In this document: in pieces, positions 9,202 through 18,123 of the stretch | How positions within the stretch are numbered: the first letter of the stretch is position 1 | Layout: each line of letters opens with the position of its first letter | From: Pseudoxanthomonas beigongshangi | Lineage (GTDB): Bacteria; Pseudomonadota; Gammaproteobacteria; Xanthomonadales; Xanthomonadaceae | NCBI RefSeq assembly: GCF_016820515.1 | Contig: NZ_JADHDV010000006.1 | Span: forward strand, 124,001 to 188,000 | DNA: 64,000 nucleotides | Reading direction: 5' to 3' | Translations under genes and position numbers: made by a program | The notes under the pieces: generated by a model | The model's database searches: none | What the model was told of the DNA's origin: nothing | Seen by the model: the letters and a program-made list of their open reading frames with translations, nothing else

Positions 9202-10524
9202 ATGCGTTCTTTCCTGCCCCTGGCCCTGTTGCTCGCCCTCGCCGGCGCGCCCGCGTTCGCGCAAGAGACCGCCAAGGAACCGGAGGTGGGCGCCAGCGAC
9301 GATCCCTCCGCCGCCGAGACCGCGCCCTCGAAGGTGCCGCTGGAGGAAATCCGCCGGTACGTGGCCGTGTTCAATGCGGTCAAGGAGGCCTATGTCGAGC
9401 CGGTCGAGGATCGCAAGCTGATGCAGTCCGCCATCCGTGGCCTGCTGCTGGATCTGGATCCGCACAGCATCTATTTCGACAAGGAAGACGCGCAGGCCTA
9501 CGACGAGCAGACCTCCGGCGCCTATGAAGGCATCGGCGTGGACCTGCTGCAGCAGCCGGACAATACCCTGCTGGTGGTCTCGCCGATCGACGACACGCCG
9601 GCGGCCAAGGCCGGGATCAAGGCCGGAGACGTGATCGTGGCCATCGACGGCAAGCCGATCGAGAAGACCGATGGCATGGAACCGCTGCGCGGCAAGCCCG
9701 GCAGCAAGGTCACCCTCACGCTCGTGCGTGAAGGCACCGCCAAGCCATTCGACGTCAGCCTGGTGCGCGACGTCATCCGCATCGCCAGCGTGCGCAGCCG
9801 GATGCTGGAACCGGGTTACGGCTACGTGCGGATCAGTGCGTTCCAGACCGAGACCGCGGCGGACTTCCAGAAGCACGTGGCCGACCTGAAGGCGAAGGGC
9901 AAGCTGCGCGGGCTGGTGCTGGATCTGCGCAGCAATCCGGGCGGCCTGCTGCTGGCGGCGGTCCAGATCGCCGACGATCTGCTGGACAAGGGCAACATCG
10001 TTTCCACCCGCGGGCGCATCGTGGTCAGCGATTCGCGCTTCGACGCCACGCCCGGCGATCTGCTCGAAGGCGTGCCGGTGGTGGTGCTGGTGGATGCCGG
10101 TTCGGCCAGCGCTTCGGAAGTGCTGGCGGGCGCGTTGCGCGACAACCAGCGCGCGCGCGTGGTCGGCAGCCGTACCTTCGGCAAGGGCTCGGTGCAGACC
10201 GTGCTGCCGCTGGACAACGGCGATTCGGTGAAGCTCACCACCGCCCGCTACTACACGCCCAGCGGCAAGTCGATCCAGGCGCGCGGCATCGTCCCGGACG
10301 TGGAACTGCATCCGGAAACGAAAGACGGCGAGCCCGGGATCATCGACTACAGCGAGGCCACCCTGCCCGGTCACCTGCGTGGCGATGACGAGGGCCAGGA
10401 AGGCTATACCGCGGGCGAAGTGCTGGACGGCGAGAAACCGATCGCCGCCGCCCTGGCCGAGTTGAAGAAGCAGCTCGCGTCCGCGCCGGCCACGTCGGCG
10501 AAGGCACCACCGGCGCGCCGCTGA
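9202..10524 (+). CDS. S41 family C-terminal processing peptidase
   Basis: Periplasmic serine protease of the CtpA/Prc class, 440 residues. Signal peptide 1-20, N-terminal helical segment, PDZ domain about residues 100-185, then the S41 catalytic core. The Ser-Lys dyad is visible as Ser303 in AGSASASE and Lys328 in TFGKGS; their 25-residue spacing is standard. DLRSNPGGLL is also characteristic. The length and order EnvC then Ctp match a conserved gammaproteobacterial neighbourhood where both act on murein hydrolysis at division. ATG 9202 is chosen because it begins the signal peptide; longer in-frame readings enter envC. Confidence 0.92.
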   Translation: MRSFLPLALLLALAGAPAFAQETAKEPEVGASDDPSAAETAPSKVPLEEIRRYVAVFNAVKEAYVEPVEDRKLMQSAIRGLLLDLDPHSIYFDKEDAQAYDEQTSGAYEGIGVDLLQQPDNTLLVVSPIDDTPAAKAGIKAGDVIVAIDGKPIEKTDGMEPLRGKPGSKVTLTLVREGTAKPFDVSLVRDVIRIASVRSRMLEPGYGYVRISAFQTETAADFQKHVADLKAKGKLRGLVLDLRSNPGGLLLAAVQIADDLLDKGNIVSTRGRIVVSDSRFDATPGDLLEGVPVVVLVDAGSASASEVLAGALRDNQRARVVGSRTFGKGSVQTVLPLDNGDSVKLTTARYYTPSGKSIQARGIVPDVELHPETKDGEPGIIDYSEATLPGHLRGDDEGQEGYTAGEVLDGEKPIAAALAELKKQLASAPATSAKAPPARR

Positions 10525-10537
10525 GCCGGCGGCGGCG

Positions 10538-11395
10538 TCAGGCGGAGCGTTCCGCCACCAGGCCGTACATCAATGGCAGGCTGGGCATCGTCGCCGGCGG
10601 ATACATCCGCCGGCCCTGCGCTTCGCGCATGCCGTCGAATCCACGCCAGCCGTTGGCGTAGGGATACTCCTGCAACCGGCGCAGCCGCAGCCCCGCGCGC
10701 AACAACGCATCCACGACTTCGCCCAGGCTCCACTGGAATTCGTAGCTCGGATGCGGATTGCGGAAATCCCGTACGCCGGGCTGGTTGCCGGAAGGCGCCA
10801 GCGCCTCGCCGGACAGTGCCACGTAGTCGCTGACGCCATCCTCCCAGACCAGCGGTTCGCCATGGGCGAAGTAGGGGTACTTCGGCTGCCATTGCGGATC
10901 GAAAATCATCGCCACCGGATGGAACTCGACGCAGACGAAGCGTCCGCCAGGTTCCAGCACTTCCGCCAATCCACCTGCCCATGCATCCAGATCCGACAGC
11001 CAGCACAACGCGCCGTAGGAACTGAAGGCGATGTCGAACCGCCGTCCATCCGCCCGTGCCCGTTCGAACCAATCGTATACATCGGCGCGCTCGAACCCGG
11101 CGCGGATGCCCGCGTCGCCCGACAATTGGCGGGCGAACTCGATCGCGGCATCGCTGATGTCCACGCCCGTGACCTGCGCACCGAGTCCGGCCAGGCTCAG
11201 GCTGTCCTGGCCGGCGTTGCACTGCAGGTGGATGAGCCTCCTGCCGGCGATGTCACCCAGCAGCGCGATCTCTTCCGGAAACAGCGTGCTGCCGCCGGCG
11301 CGGAAGAACGACACCTGATCGCGCTTGTGGCTGTTGTGCGCCACGGTGGCGGCGTTCCAGGAATGGCGATTGCCTTCGTGCAGATCCTTGCGCAT
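10538..11395 (-). CDS. Class I SAM-dependent methyltransferase
   Basis: Rossmann-fold methyltransferase of 285 residues. The SAM-binding motif I appears as LIHLQCNAGQDSLSLA around residues 54-69, followed by GVDIS (acidic end of strand 2) and a FSSYGAL segment at motif IV. The family (CNAGQD type) is widespread and uncharacterised in substrate. The gene is convergent with ctp, with only 13 bp between the stops. Confidence 0.85.
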   Translation of the reverse strand: MRKDLHEGNRHSWNAATVAHNSHKRDQVSFFRAGGSTLFPEEIALLGDIAGRRLIHLQCNAGQDSLSLAGLGAQVTGVDISDAAIEFARQLSGDAGIRAGFERADVYDWFERARADGRRFDIAFSSYGALCWLSDLDAWAGGLAEVLEPGGRFVCVEFHPVAMIFDPQWQPKYPYFAHGEPLVWEDGVSDYVALSGEALAPSGNQPGVRDFRNPHPSYEFQWSLGEVVDALLRAGLRLRRLQEYPYANGWRGFDGMREAQGRRMYPPATMPSLPLMYGLVAERSA

Positions 11396-11458
11396 GGCCG
11401 ATCGGGGAGCGGGAAGGGAGTGGCGATTCTAGGCCATCCATCCCCGCGAACCGCACGG

Positions 11459-12727
11459 TCAGGGCAGCGAGGGATCCCCGGCCATCGGCGGACTGGCGGC
11501 GCGGCGGTCGCGCATGATCCGATTGAACAACGGTGTCGCCATCAGGGTGGTGAGGATCGCCATGATCACCAGGATCGAGAACAGGCCCGGTTCGATGACG
11601 CCGGCCTGCAGGCCGATGTTGATGATGATCAGTTCCATCAGGCCGCGGGCGTTCATCAGGGCGCCGATCGCCATCGCGTCACGCGGCGGCTCGCCCGACA
11701 ATCGCGCCGCCGCCCAGCAGGCGATCGCCTTGCCGCCGAACGAGGCCAGCAGGATCGCGATGGCCGGCAGCAGCATCGCCGGATCCATGAACACCGACAG
11801 TTGGGTCTTCAGGCCGGAATAGGTGAAGAACAGCGGCAGCAGGACCACCACCACCATCGGCTGCAGCAGTTCGCGCAGGCGTTCGGTGAGCACGCCGCGC
11901 GGCAGGCAGGCACCGAGGATGAAGCCGCCGAACACCGCGTGGATGCCGATGGCGTCCATCGCCCATGCGCACAGGAAGAACAGGGCCATCACCCAGGCCA
12001 ACACCGAGGACGGCAGCGGTCCCTGCTCCGGCACGCGCGCGGCCAGCGGTGCCAGCAGGCGCCGGCCCGCCAGCAACATGAAGCTCAGGTAGGCGATGCC
12101 GCCGCCGATCGCCAGCCATGCCTGCGCCCAACTGCCGCCGAAACTGGCCAGCACGATCGCCAGGATGCACCAGGCCGCGGCGTCGTCCATCGCGCCCGCG
12201 GTGAGCGCCAGGGTACCCAGCGGCGTTCCGGTCAGTCCGCGCTCGTGGATGATGCGCGCCAGCATCGGGAACGCGGTGATCGCGATCGCCGCGCCGAGGA
12301 ACAACGCGACTTCCAGGAAGCGGGTCTTGTCCGAGAACAGCCCCGGCACGTGCTGCAGCCAGGGCGCCAGCGCGAACGCGAGCAGGAACGGCACGGCGAT
12401 GCCGGCCCAGGACACCGCCATCGCGCTGCGGTAGCGCGCGCGGAAATGATCGGCGCGGAACTCGGTGCCGACCAGGAACATGTACATGCCCACGCCGACC
12501 TGTCCGCCGACATACAGCATGTCCAGGGTCGGCTTGGGGAACAGCGCCAGCTGGGTCTCGGGCATCAGCGCGCCGAACAGCGAGGGGCCCAGGGTGACGC
12601 CGGCGATCATCTCGCCGACCACCTGCGGTTGTCCGAAACGTTGCGCGAGGCGGCCGACCAGGCGGCAGACCAGGATGATGATGCCCGCCTGCAGGAAGAA
12701 GTAGACGGACAACTGCGGCGTGGACAT
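11459..12727 (-). CDS. Cation:proton antiporter, CPA2 (KefB/NapA-like) family
   Basis: Integral membrane antiporter of 422 residues with about 12-13 hydrophobic segments. VVGEMIAGVTLGPSLFG near the N terminus is the typical second-helix motif of CPA2 transporters. MDDAAAWCILA holds the conserved Asp pair region of the ion-binding helix, and NARGLMELIIINIGL is also typical. No RCK/TrkA domain is attached, so this is the membrane part only. A TTG directly before the ATG at 12727 could extend it by one codon. The ion (Na or K) is not determinable. Confidence 0.88.
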   Translation of the reverse strand: MSTPQLSVYFFLQAGIIILVCRLVGRLAQRFGQPQVVGEMIAGVTLGPSLFGALMPETQLALFPKPTLDMLYVGGQVGVGMYMFLVGTEFRADHFRARYRSAMAVSWAGIAVPFLLAFALAPWLQHVPGLFSDKTRFLEVALFLGAAIAITAFPMLARIIHERGLTGTPLGTLALTAGAMDDAAAWCILAIVLASFGGSWAQAWLAIGGGIAYLSFMLLAGRRLLAPLAARVPEQGPLPSSVLAWVMALFFLCAWAMDAIGIHAVFGGFILGACLPRGVLTERLRELLQPMVVVVLLPLFFTYSGLKTQLSVFMDPAMLLPAIAILLASFGGKAIACWAAARLSGEPPRDAMAIGALMNARGLMELIIINIGLQAGVIEPGLFSILVIMAILTTLMATPLFNRIMRDRRAASPPMAGDPSLP

Positions 12728-12811
12728 CAAGACAACCCCGGGACTCGACGCGCCATCATAGGCGGTCGGCGGGGACGGCGGAGCGTACTGGCGGTTACCC
12801 GCCGGCGCCGG

Positions 12812-13132
12812 TCAGCGCGGCTTGGCCGGCAGCGGGAACGGGGTGACCACCTTCTCGCCGGTGGCGGCGTCGCGGATGGCCGACTGGCCTTTGCGCTCGA
12901 CTTCCTCGACCCGGATGATGCTCTGCATCGGCAGGTGCAGGACGCGCGTATCGCCGAACTCGTCGCGCAGGCGCTCCTCGGTGGGATCCACCACCAGCCC
13001 GTCGTGCAGATCGAAGACCAGCTCGCCCACTTCGGTGAAGCCCCACAGGCCGCTGGCGCCCACGTGGCCCGCATACAACTCGTAGACCTTGTTGTGGTTG
13101 AGGAAGGTGACCTTGTAGAGCTTCTTTGCCAT
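12812..13132 (-). CDS. DUF1820 family protein
   Basis: A 106-residue soluble protein matching the DUF1820 family, found across gammaproteobacteria and of unknown function. Recognised from the N terminus KLYKVTFLNHNKVYELYA and the central VGELVFDLHDGLVVDPTEERLRDEF. It lies between the rhomboid protease and the antiporter on the same strand, with 60 and 84 bp gaps. Confidence 0.85.
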   Translation of the reverse strand: MAKKLYKVTFLNHNKVYELYAGHVGASGLWGFTEVGELVFDLHDGLVVDPTEERLRDEFGDTRVLHLPMQSIIRVEEVERKGQSAIRDAATGEKVVTPFPLPAKPR

Positions 13133-13192
13133 GGGGCGGGGAGTGGGGAAACCGATGCGATGGGGGGAAAGTGAGGCCGCCCCGCCGCCGCT

Positions 13193-13879
13193 TCAATAGC
13201 CCTGCCGCTTGCGCAGGCGCCGGGCGATGGCGGCGCGGACGAACAGGGCGAACACCACCCCGAACAGGAATCCGGCGATGTGCGCCGACCAGGCCACCGC
13301 GCCGAAGGCCGGGCCGGTGTAGGCGAACACCACCTGCAGCAGCGCCCAGATGCCGATCAGCAGCGAGGCCGGCGCCTTGACGAATTCCAGGAACAGCCCG
13401 AGCGGCAGCACCACGCCGAGCTTGGCGGTCGGGAACAGCGCCAGGTAGGCGCCGATCACCGCCGAGACCGCGCCGCTGGCGCCGATCACCACCCGGTCGG
13501 GCGCACCGATGGTGAGCACCGCGGCCAGGTTGGCGACCGCGCCGCCCAGCAGGAACAGGATCAGGAACCGCCACGGCCCCATGGTCCGCTCGGCCGGCAT
13601 CCCGAAGATCAGCAGGAACACCAGATTGCCCAGCAGGTGGGCCCAGTCCGCGTGCAGGAACAAGGCGGTGAACAGGCGCAGCACGCTGCCGTCCTGGAGA
13701 TCGGCCAGCCAGGCCGGCAACGAGGTCAGGCCGCCGGACAACGCGCCCCATTCCTGCAGCAGCAACGCACGATCCGGTTGCATCGCCGCCCACAGGAACG
13801 CCAGCCACAACAGGCCCAGCAGCGCGGGCGTGGCCCAGCGCAGCGAAGGCTTCCGGCGGGAGGGCAAGGAGACGAACAT
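13193..13879 (-). CDS. Rhomboid family intramembrane serine protease
   Basis: A 228-residue membrane protease with six predicted helices. The catalytic serine is Ser135 in GASGAVS and the partner histidine is His200 in SAHIAGFLFG. The preceding HLLGNLVFLLIFG segment supplies the oxyanion His/Asn. All catalytic residues are intact. It is followed by the DUF1820 gene on the same strand. Substrates unknown. Confidence 0.93.
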   Translation of the reverse strand: MFVSLPSRRKPSLRWATPALLGLLWLAFLWAAMQPDRALLLQEWGALSGGLTSLPAWLADLQDGSVLRLFTALFLHADWAHLLGNLVFLLIFGMPAERTMGPWRFLILFLLGGAVANLAAVLTIGAPDRVVIGASGAVSAVIGAYLALFPTAKLGVVLPLGLFLEFVKAPASLLIGIWALLQVVFAYTGPAFGAVAWSAHIAGFLFGVVFALFVRAAIARRLRKRQGY

Positions 13880-14106
13880 GCCGCCTCACTTTAACTCGCA
13901 GCGCCTGTCACCCGTGTCGTTTCCCTGTTCAGGAAAACCCCTTGGACCGTGCCAAGAGTTTGTTAGCTTTCGGTTAGAAGACATGGGTATACTGCATACG
14001 GCGTCGTATGTCGGGAGGGGCTTCCGGCGGACGAACCGGCGGGCATAACGCCGGTCGCTTCCAGCGGCGCATTGACCGTAACCCACGTCCTCCGGAGAGA
14101 GACACC
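13880..14106. promoter_or_regulatory. Divergent promoter region of rhomboid and fadL-type genes
   Basis: A -10-like TATACT stands at 13988-13993 reading toward the porin gene. Just after it is an inverted repeat CATACG-gcgt-CGTATG (13995-14010), well placed to be an operator over the transcription start. No convincing -35 box is seen at 16-18 bp, so the promoter may need an activator. Confidence 0.35.
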
Positions 14107-15471
14107 ATGCATTCCGTCAACAGTTTTGCCCGTATTTCCGCGCTGGCCTTCGGCATTGCCGGCGTTCTGGCTTTCGGTCAGGCGCACGGCGCCGCGTTCC
14201 AGCTGAAGGAAAACAGTGCCAAGGGTCTCGGCCGCGCGTTCGCCGGTTCGGGCAGCGCCCCGGGCGACGCCTCGGTGATCGCGACCAATCCGGCCGCGAT
14301 GCGCCACATGAAGGAAACCCAATTCCAGGCCGACGTCAGCGCCATCAGCTTCTCGGCTGATTTCGAGGGCGGCGGACGCCTCGCCGGTCCGACCGGTGCG
14401 GGCACCGGCATGCCGATCTCCGGCGGCAACGGCGGCGACGCCGGCACCATCGCGGCGGTTCCGGCCGCGTACTTCCACACCATGATCGGCGAAAAGGCCC
14501 ACCTGGGCGCGTCGCTGACCGTGCCGTTCGGCTTCAAGACCGAATACGACCGCAACTGGGTCGGCCGCTACCATGGCGTCAAGACCGACCTGAAGACCGC
14601 CGACCTCGGCCTGGCGATTTCCTATGACGTGAACCCGTACGTGTCCTTCGGCGCGTCGGTGTTCGTCGAGCGCCTGGAAGTGGACCTGAGCAACGCCGTC
14701 GATCTGGGCGCGGTGATGTTCTCGCAGGGCGGCGGCGCGCTTGGCTTCCTGCCGGGCAACGCCGACCTGTACAGCCAGCTCGAAGGCAGCAGCAATGACT
14801 GGGGCTTCACCGTCGGCGGCCTGTTCAGCGTCAACGACCAGACCCACATCGGCCTGAGCTACCGCTCCAAGGTCAAGCACGAGATCACCAACGGCAAGGC
14901 CACCTTCACGGCGACCAATGCCCGGGCCACCCAGGGCCAGGCGGTGCTGGCCGCGCGCGGCCTGTTCGTGAACACCGGTGGCCGCGCGACCATCGAACTG
15001 CCGGCCTCGGCGACCCTGAGCTTCACCCGCCAGGTCAACGACAAGCTGACCATCATGGCCGACGTGACGCGCACCTTCTGGGCGCCCTCGTTCGACGCGG
15101 TCACCGTCGATTTCCAGTCGAACCAGCCGAACAACGTGCTGCCGTTCCACTACCGCGACACGACCTTCAGCTCGATCGGTGCGGACTACCGCCTGAGCGA
15201 CACGCTGACCCTGCGCGGCGGCGTGGCCTACGACCAGACCCCGACCACCGCCGAGCACCGCGACGTGCGCGTGCCGGACACCAGCCGCAAGTGGCTGTCG
15301 CTCGGCCTGACCTGGGCGCCGTCGGAAAAGGCGGAGTACAGCTTCGGCTACACCCACCTGTTCACCAAGGACCCGACCGTCGATCAGGTCTCGGCGACCG
15401 GCAGCACGCTGTCCGGTTCCTACGACGTGGCGGGCGATGTGCTGGCGGCTTCGATCAACTACAAGTTCTGA
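14107..15471 (+). CDS. OmpP1/FadL family outer-membrane porin
   Basis: Outer-membrane beta-barrel of the FadL/TodX family, 454 residues. Signal peptide 1-28 (cleaved at AHG-AA), then AAFQLKENSAKGLGRAFAGSG, the N-terminal plug ('hatch') signature, and NPAAM, a hallmark of the family. The protein ends in Phe preceded by alternating residues (INYKF), the signal for barrel assembly. It imports long-chain fatty acids or other hydrophobic compounds. The ATG at 14107 has a GGAGAGAG ribosome site and begins the signal peptide. It is a single-gene unit closed by a strong terminator. Confidence 0.93.
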   Translation: MHSVNSFARISALAFGIAGVLAFGQAHGAAFQLKENSAKGLGRAFAGSGSAPGDASVIATNPAAMRHMKETQFQADVSAISFSADFEGGGRLAGPTGAGTGMPISGGNGGDAGTIAAVPAAYFHTMIGEKAHLGASLTVPFGFKTEYDRNWVGRYHGVKTDLKTADLGLAISYDVNPYVSFGASVFVERLEVDLSNAVDLGAVMFSQGGGALGFLPGNADLYSQLEGSSNDWGFTVGGLFSVNDQTHIGLSYRSKVKHEITNGKATFTATNARATQGQAVLAARGLFVNTGGRATIELPASATLSFTRQVNDKLTIMADVTRTFWAPSFDAVTVDFQSNQPNNVLPFHYRDTTFSSIGADYRLSDTLTLRGGVAYDQTPTTAEHRDVRVPDTSRKWLSLGLTWAPSEKAEYSFGYTHLFTKDPTVDQVSATGSTLSGSYDVAGDVLAASINYKF

Positions 15472-15502
15472 TCGAATCCCGGCATTGCCGACGCGACACC
15501 GG

Positions 15503-15532
15503 AAAACCCCGCTTCGGCGGGGTTTTTCTTTT
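15503..15532 (+). terminator. Rho-independent terminator of the FadL-type gene
   Basis: Stem AACCCCGC/GCGGGGTT with a TTCG loop followed by TTTTTCTTTT. The A run on the other side makes it usable for the opposing GGDEF gene as well. Confidence 0.92.
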
Positions 15533-15570
15533 CCGTGATCGCGCCATTGAATGCTGGCGTGTTGTCCGAG

Positions 15571-16743
15571 CTAGAGCACAGGCGCGGGATGCATCCGCAG
15601 TTCGACGCGATTGCGTCCATTGCGCTTGGCCGCGTAGAGGGCCTCGTCCGCCAGCCGCACCAGGTCATTGAATCCGGTATGGCGATAGCGGGTGTGGGCG
15701 ATGCCCAGGCTGACGGTGACCCGGAAAGCGGGCGCGGGGAATTCCAGCGACATCACCTGCGTGCGGATGCGTTCGGCCAGCCGATGCGCGACTTCCGGCG
15801 AGGTCTCGCGCAGCACCAGCATGAATTCCTCCCCACCCAGGCGCACGAACAGATCGTTGCTGCGGATGCATCCGCGCACCACGTCTGAAAACCGCTGCAG
15901 GACCTGATCGCCGGTTTCGTGGCCGTGGTGATCGTTGACCGCCTTGAAGTGATCCAGGTCCAGCGCGATCACCGCGAGCCCGCCTTCCAGGGTGACGAAG
16001 CGGGCGCTGGAACGCAGTTCGCTGTCCAGGCCCCGGCGGTTCAATGCGCCAGTGAGCGGATCCAGCAGCGCGCTCTGGCGCAGCGCTTCCGCGGCGCGGA
16101 AGCTGGCCAGCATCAGCATGCAGAAATTGAGCATGAACCAGATCGACAGATCCGCGTTCACCCATGACGGATTCGGGCCATAACGCCCGGTCAGCGCATG
16201 TGCGAGATCGCGGCCATAGAGGTACAGGAGCGCCACGCACGCGGTCATCATCAGCCGGGCGGGCACGTGGTCCGGGCCGGCCCGCAACAGGCGCAGCTGC
16301 CAGATCACCACCGCCAGCGCGAACACCTCCACCGCGCTCATCGCCGCGCCTTGTGCGTCCTGGATATCCCCATGGCCGTAGAGCAGCCAGCCGCCCAGCG
16401 GCAACGCCAGGGCCAGCGGCATGAGCGCGCGTTCACCGGGAAGGAGCGCGCGCTGGTGCACGAACTGGATCACCGACCACGCCAGGCCGATCAGGCCGGC
16501 ACAGGCCAGCAGCCCACCCAGCCCGGCGATGGCATGCGCCAGATCCTGCGCGCCGGAACGCGAAGCCACCTGCGAGGTGCCGTCGAGCAGGGCCGCGCCC
16601 AGCGAGTAGACGAAATGGGCCACGCCCCAGGCGGTGATGCCGCGCACGCCGCGCGATACCCGCGACACGTAGAAGAAAAGTCCCAGCAGCACCGCCGCCA
16701 GCGCGCAGTCGCTAATCAGCAGATGGTAGAAATCGGTGGTCAT
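15571..16743 (-). CDS. Membrane-bound GGDEF diguanylate cyclase (paralog A)
   Basis: 390 residues: an N-terminal membrane region with six to seven hydrophobic segments, then a GGDEF domain from about residue 225. The active-site motif is GGEEF within VRLGGEEFMLVL, so cyclic-di-GMP synthesis is expected. The inhibitory I-site RxxD is intact as RSND exactly five residues before GGEEF, predicting product feedback control. The junction reads SALLDPLTGALNRRGL, the usual start of a GGDEF domain. ATG 16743 is preferred because the longer reading adds a polar, non-homologous tail. Paralog B lies directly upstream on the same strand. Confidence 0.92.
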   Translation of the reverse strand: MTTDFYHLLISDCALAAVLLGLFFYVSRVSRGVRGITAWGVAHFVYSLGAALLDGTSQVASRSGAQDLAHAIAGLGGLLACAGLIGLAWSVIQFVHQRALLPGERALMPLALALPLGGWLLYGHGDIQDAQGAAMSAVEVFALAVVIWQLRLLRAGPDHVPARLMMTACVALLYLYGRDLAHALTGRYGPNPSWVNADLSIWFMLNFCMLMLASFRAAEALRQSALLDPLTGALNRRGLDSELRSSARFVTLEGGLAVIALDLDHFKAVNDHHGHETGDQVLQRFSDVVRGCIRSNDLFVRLGGEEFMLVLRETSPEVAHRLAERIRTQVMSLEFPAPAFRVTVSLGIAHTRYRHTGFNDLVRLADEALYAAKRNGRNRVELRMHPAPVL

Positions 16744-16857
16744 CAAGCCGGTCTTGCCTTTGGCGCGGTGCAACGTCCTGTTCCCCGTACCAACGCAGAA
16801 CGCGGCCAATTCCGGCTATCGGCGGGAAGGCGGCGCGGCGGAGCGCCACGGCCGCAT

Positions 16858-18006
16858 TCAGGGTTGCATCTCGACCCGGTTGCGGCCCTTGCGCTTGGCC
16901 GCGTACAACGCATCGTCCGCGCGTCGCATCAGCTCCACGAACGGCTCTCCGTCGCTTCCACCGAAAGCGATGCCCAGGCTGATCGTCACCCGGAACGGGC
17001 GCCCCTCGGGAGGACTGAACTCCAGCCGCATCATCTGGTTGCGCAGGCGCTCGGACAGGTGCCGCGCGGTTTCGCGATCGGTTCCCGGCATGACCACCGC
17101 GAATTCCTCGCCCCCCATGCGCGCGAACAGTTGATCGCTGCGCAGGCCGCTGCGCACGGTTTCGCTGAAGCGTTGCAGGACCCGATCGCCGGTGTCGTGG
17201 CCATGGCGATCATTGATCGCCTTGAAATGATCCAGATCGATGGCGATGACGCTGAGTCCGGGCTGGTCGCGATCCGGCCAACTGCTGAGTTCGCCGTGCA
17301 GGCCGCGCCGGTTCAGCGCGCCGGTCAGCGGATCGAACATGGCGCTGAGCTTGAGCGATTCGGCGGCGCGGAAGCTGCATAGCATCAGCATGCAGAAATT
17401 GAGCATGAACCAGATCGACAGGTCCACGCTGACCCAGATCTCGTCGAAACCGAAATGACTGAGCGACCACCCGGGCACCACGCTGCCGTACAGCACCGCC
17501 AGCAGTCCACACCCCAGCATCATCATCCGCGCGGGCAGCCGGTAGGGATCCTCGCGCAGGACATGCAGGTGCCAGATCATCCACAACAGGACCAGCAATT
17601 CCACGCAATTGAGGACGACGCTCTGCGCCTCCCAGCCACCGCCCAGGCCCCAGACCAGCAGCGGCGGCGCGACGGCCATGGGCACGACCGCGATTTCCAG
17701 CCGGTGCAGTGCGCGCCGCCGGGCGAACTGCACGACCGCCCAGCCCAGCGCCGCCATCCCGCCGCACAGGACGGCCGAACCCAGGTGGGTGGACAACGCG
17801 GCTGCGGTTGCCAGGCCGGCGTCGGCGAAAGTGGCCGTGCCGGCGTCGAACAGGGTCGCCCCGATCGTGTAGACCAGGTGCGCGGCGCCCCAGGTGAACA
17901 CGCCCTGGATGTTGCGCGACACCCGCGCCACGTACCAGAACAGGACGAACAGCACGACCGCCAGCAGGCAGTCGCTCAATAGCGTCAGCAAAACCGCCCA
18001 ACTCAT
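16858..18006 (-). CDS. Membrane-bound GGDEF diguanylate cyclase (paralog B), degenerate I-site
   Basis: 382 residues with the same layout as its neighbour: about seven membrane segments, the shared LSIWFMLNFCMLML helix, then a GGDEF domain. GGEEF is intact in ARMGGEEFAVVM. The position of the inhibitory I-site reads RSDQ instead of RxxD, so product inhibition is probably lost. The N-terminal membrane domains of A and B match along their length (for example VSRVSRGVRG vs VARVSRNIQG), showing a tandem duplication. The sensory ligand is unknown. Confidence 0.92.
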   Translation of the reverse strand: MSWAVLLTLLSDCLLAVVLFVLFWYVARVSRNIQGVFTWGAAHLVYTIGATLFDAGTATFADAGLATAAALSTHLGSAVLCGGMAALGWAVVQFARRRALHRLEIAVVPMAVAPPLLVWGLGGGWEAQSVVLNCVELLVLLWMIWHLHVLREDPYRLPARMMMLGCGLLAVLYGSVVPGWSLSHFGFDEIWVSVDLSIWFMLNFCMLMLCSFRAAESLKLSAMFDPLTGALNRRGLHGELSSWPDRDQPGLSVIAIDLDHFKAINDRHGHDTGDRVLQRFSETVRSGLRSDQLFARMGGEEFAVVMPGTDRETARHLSERLRNQMMRLEFSPPEGRPFRVTISLGIAFGGSDGEPFVELMRRADDALYAAKRKGRNRVEMQP

Positions 18007-18063
18007 CCGCCTGCCAGCCCCTGGATCCCCATGGGCATGTTATCGGCACTACGTCACAAAACA

Positions 18064-18088
18064 ACAGGGCCGCGCGAGGCGGCCCTGT
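18064..18088 (-). terminator. Terminator of putA
   Basis: A 10-bp perfect stem ACAGGGCCGC/GCGGCCCTGT with a five-base loop, followed on the minus strand by TTGTTTTG. It lies ~35 bp beyond the putA stop. Confidence 0.75.
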
Positions 18089-18123
18089 GGGGGGAACGAT
18101 GGCCTGGCGGCCTCTGCCGGAAC

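Noticed and set aside
10751-13174. An 807-codon plus-strand frame opposite the methyltransferase, antiporter and DUF1820 genes
   Set aside because: It spans three real genes and their intergenic gaps, with Gln/Arg/His-rich low-complexity sequence.
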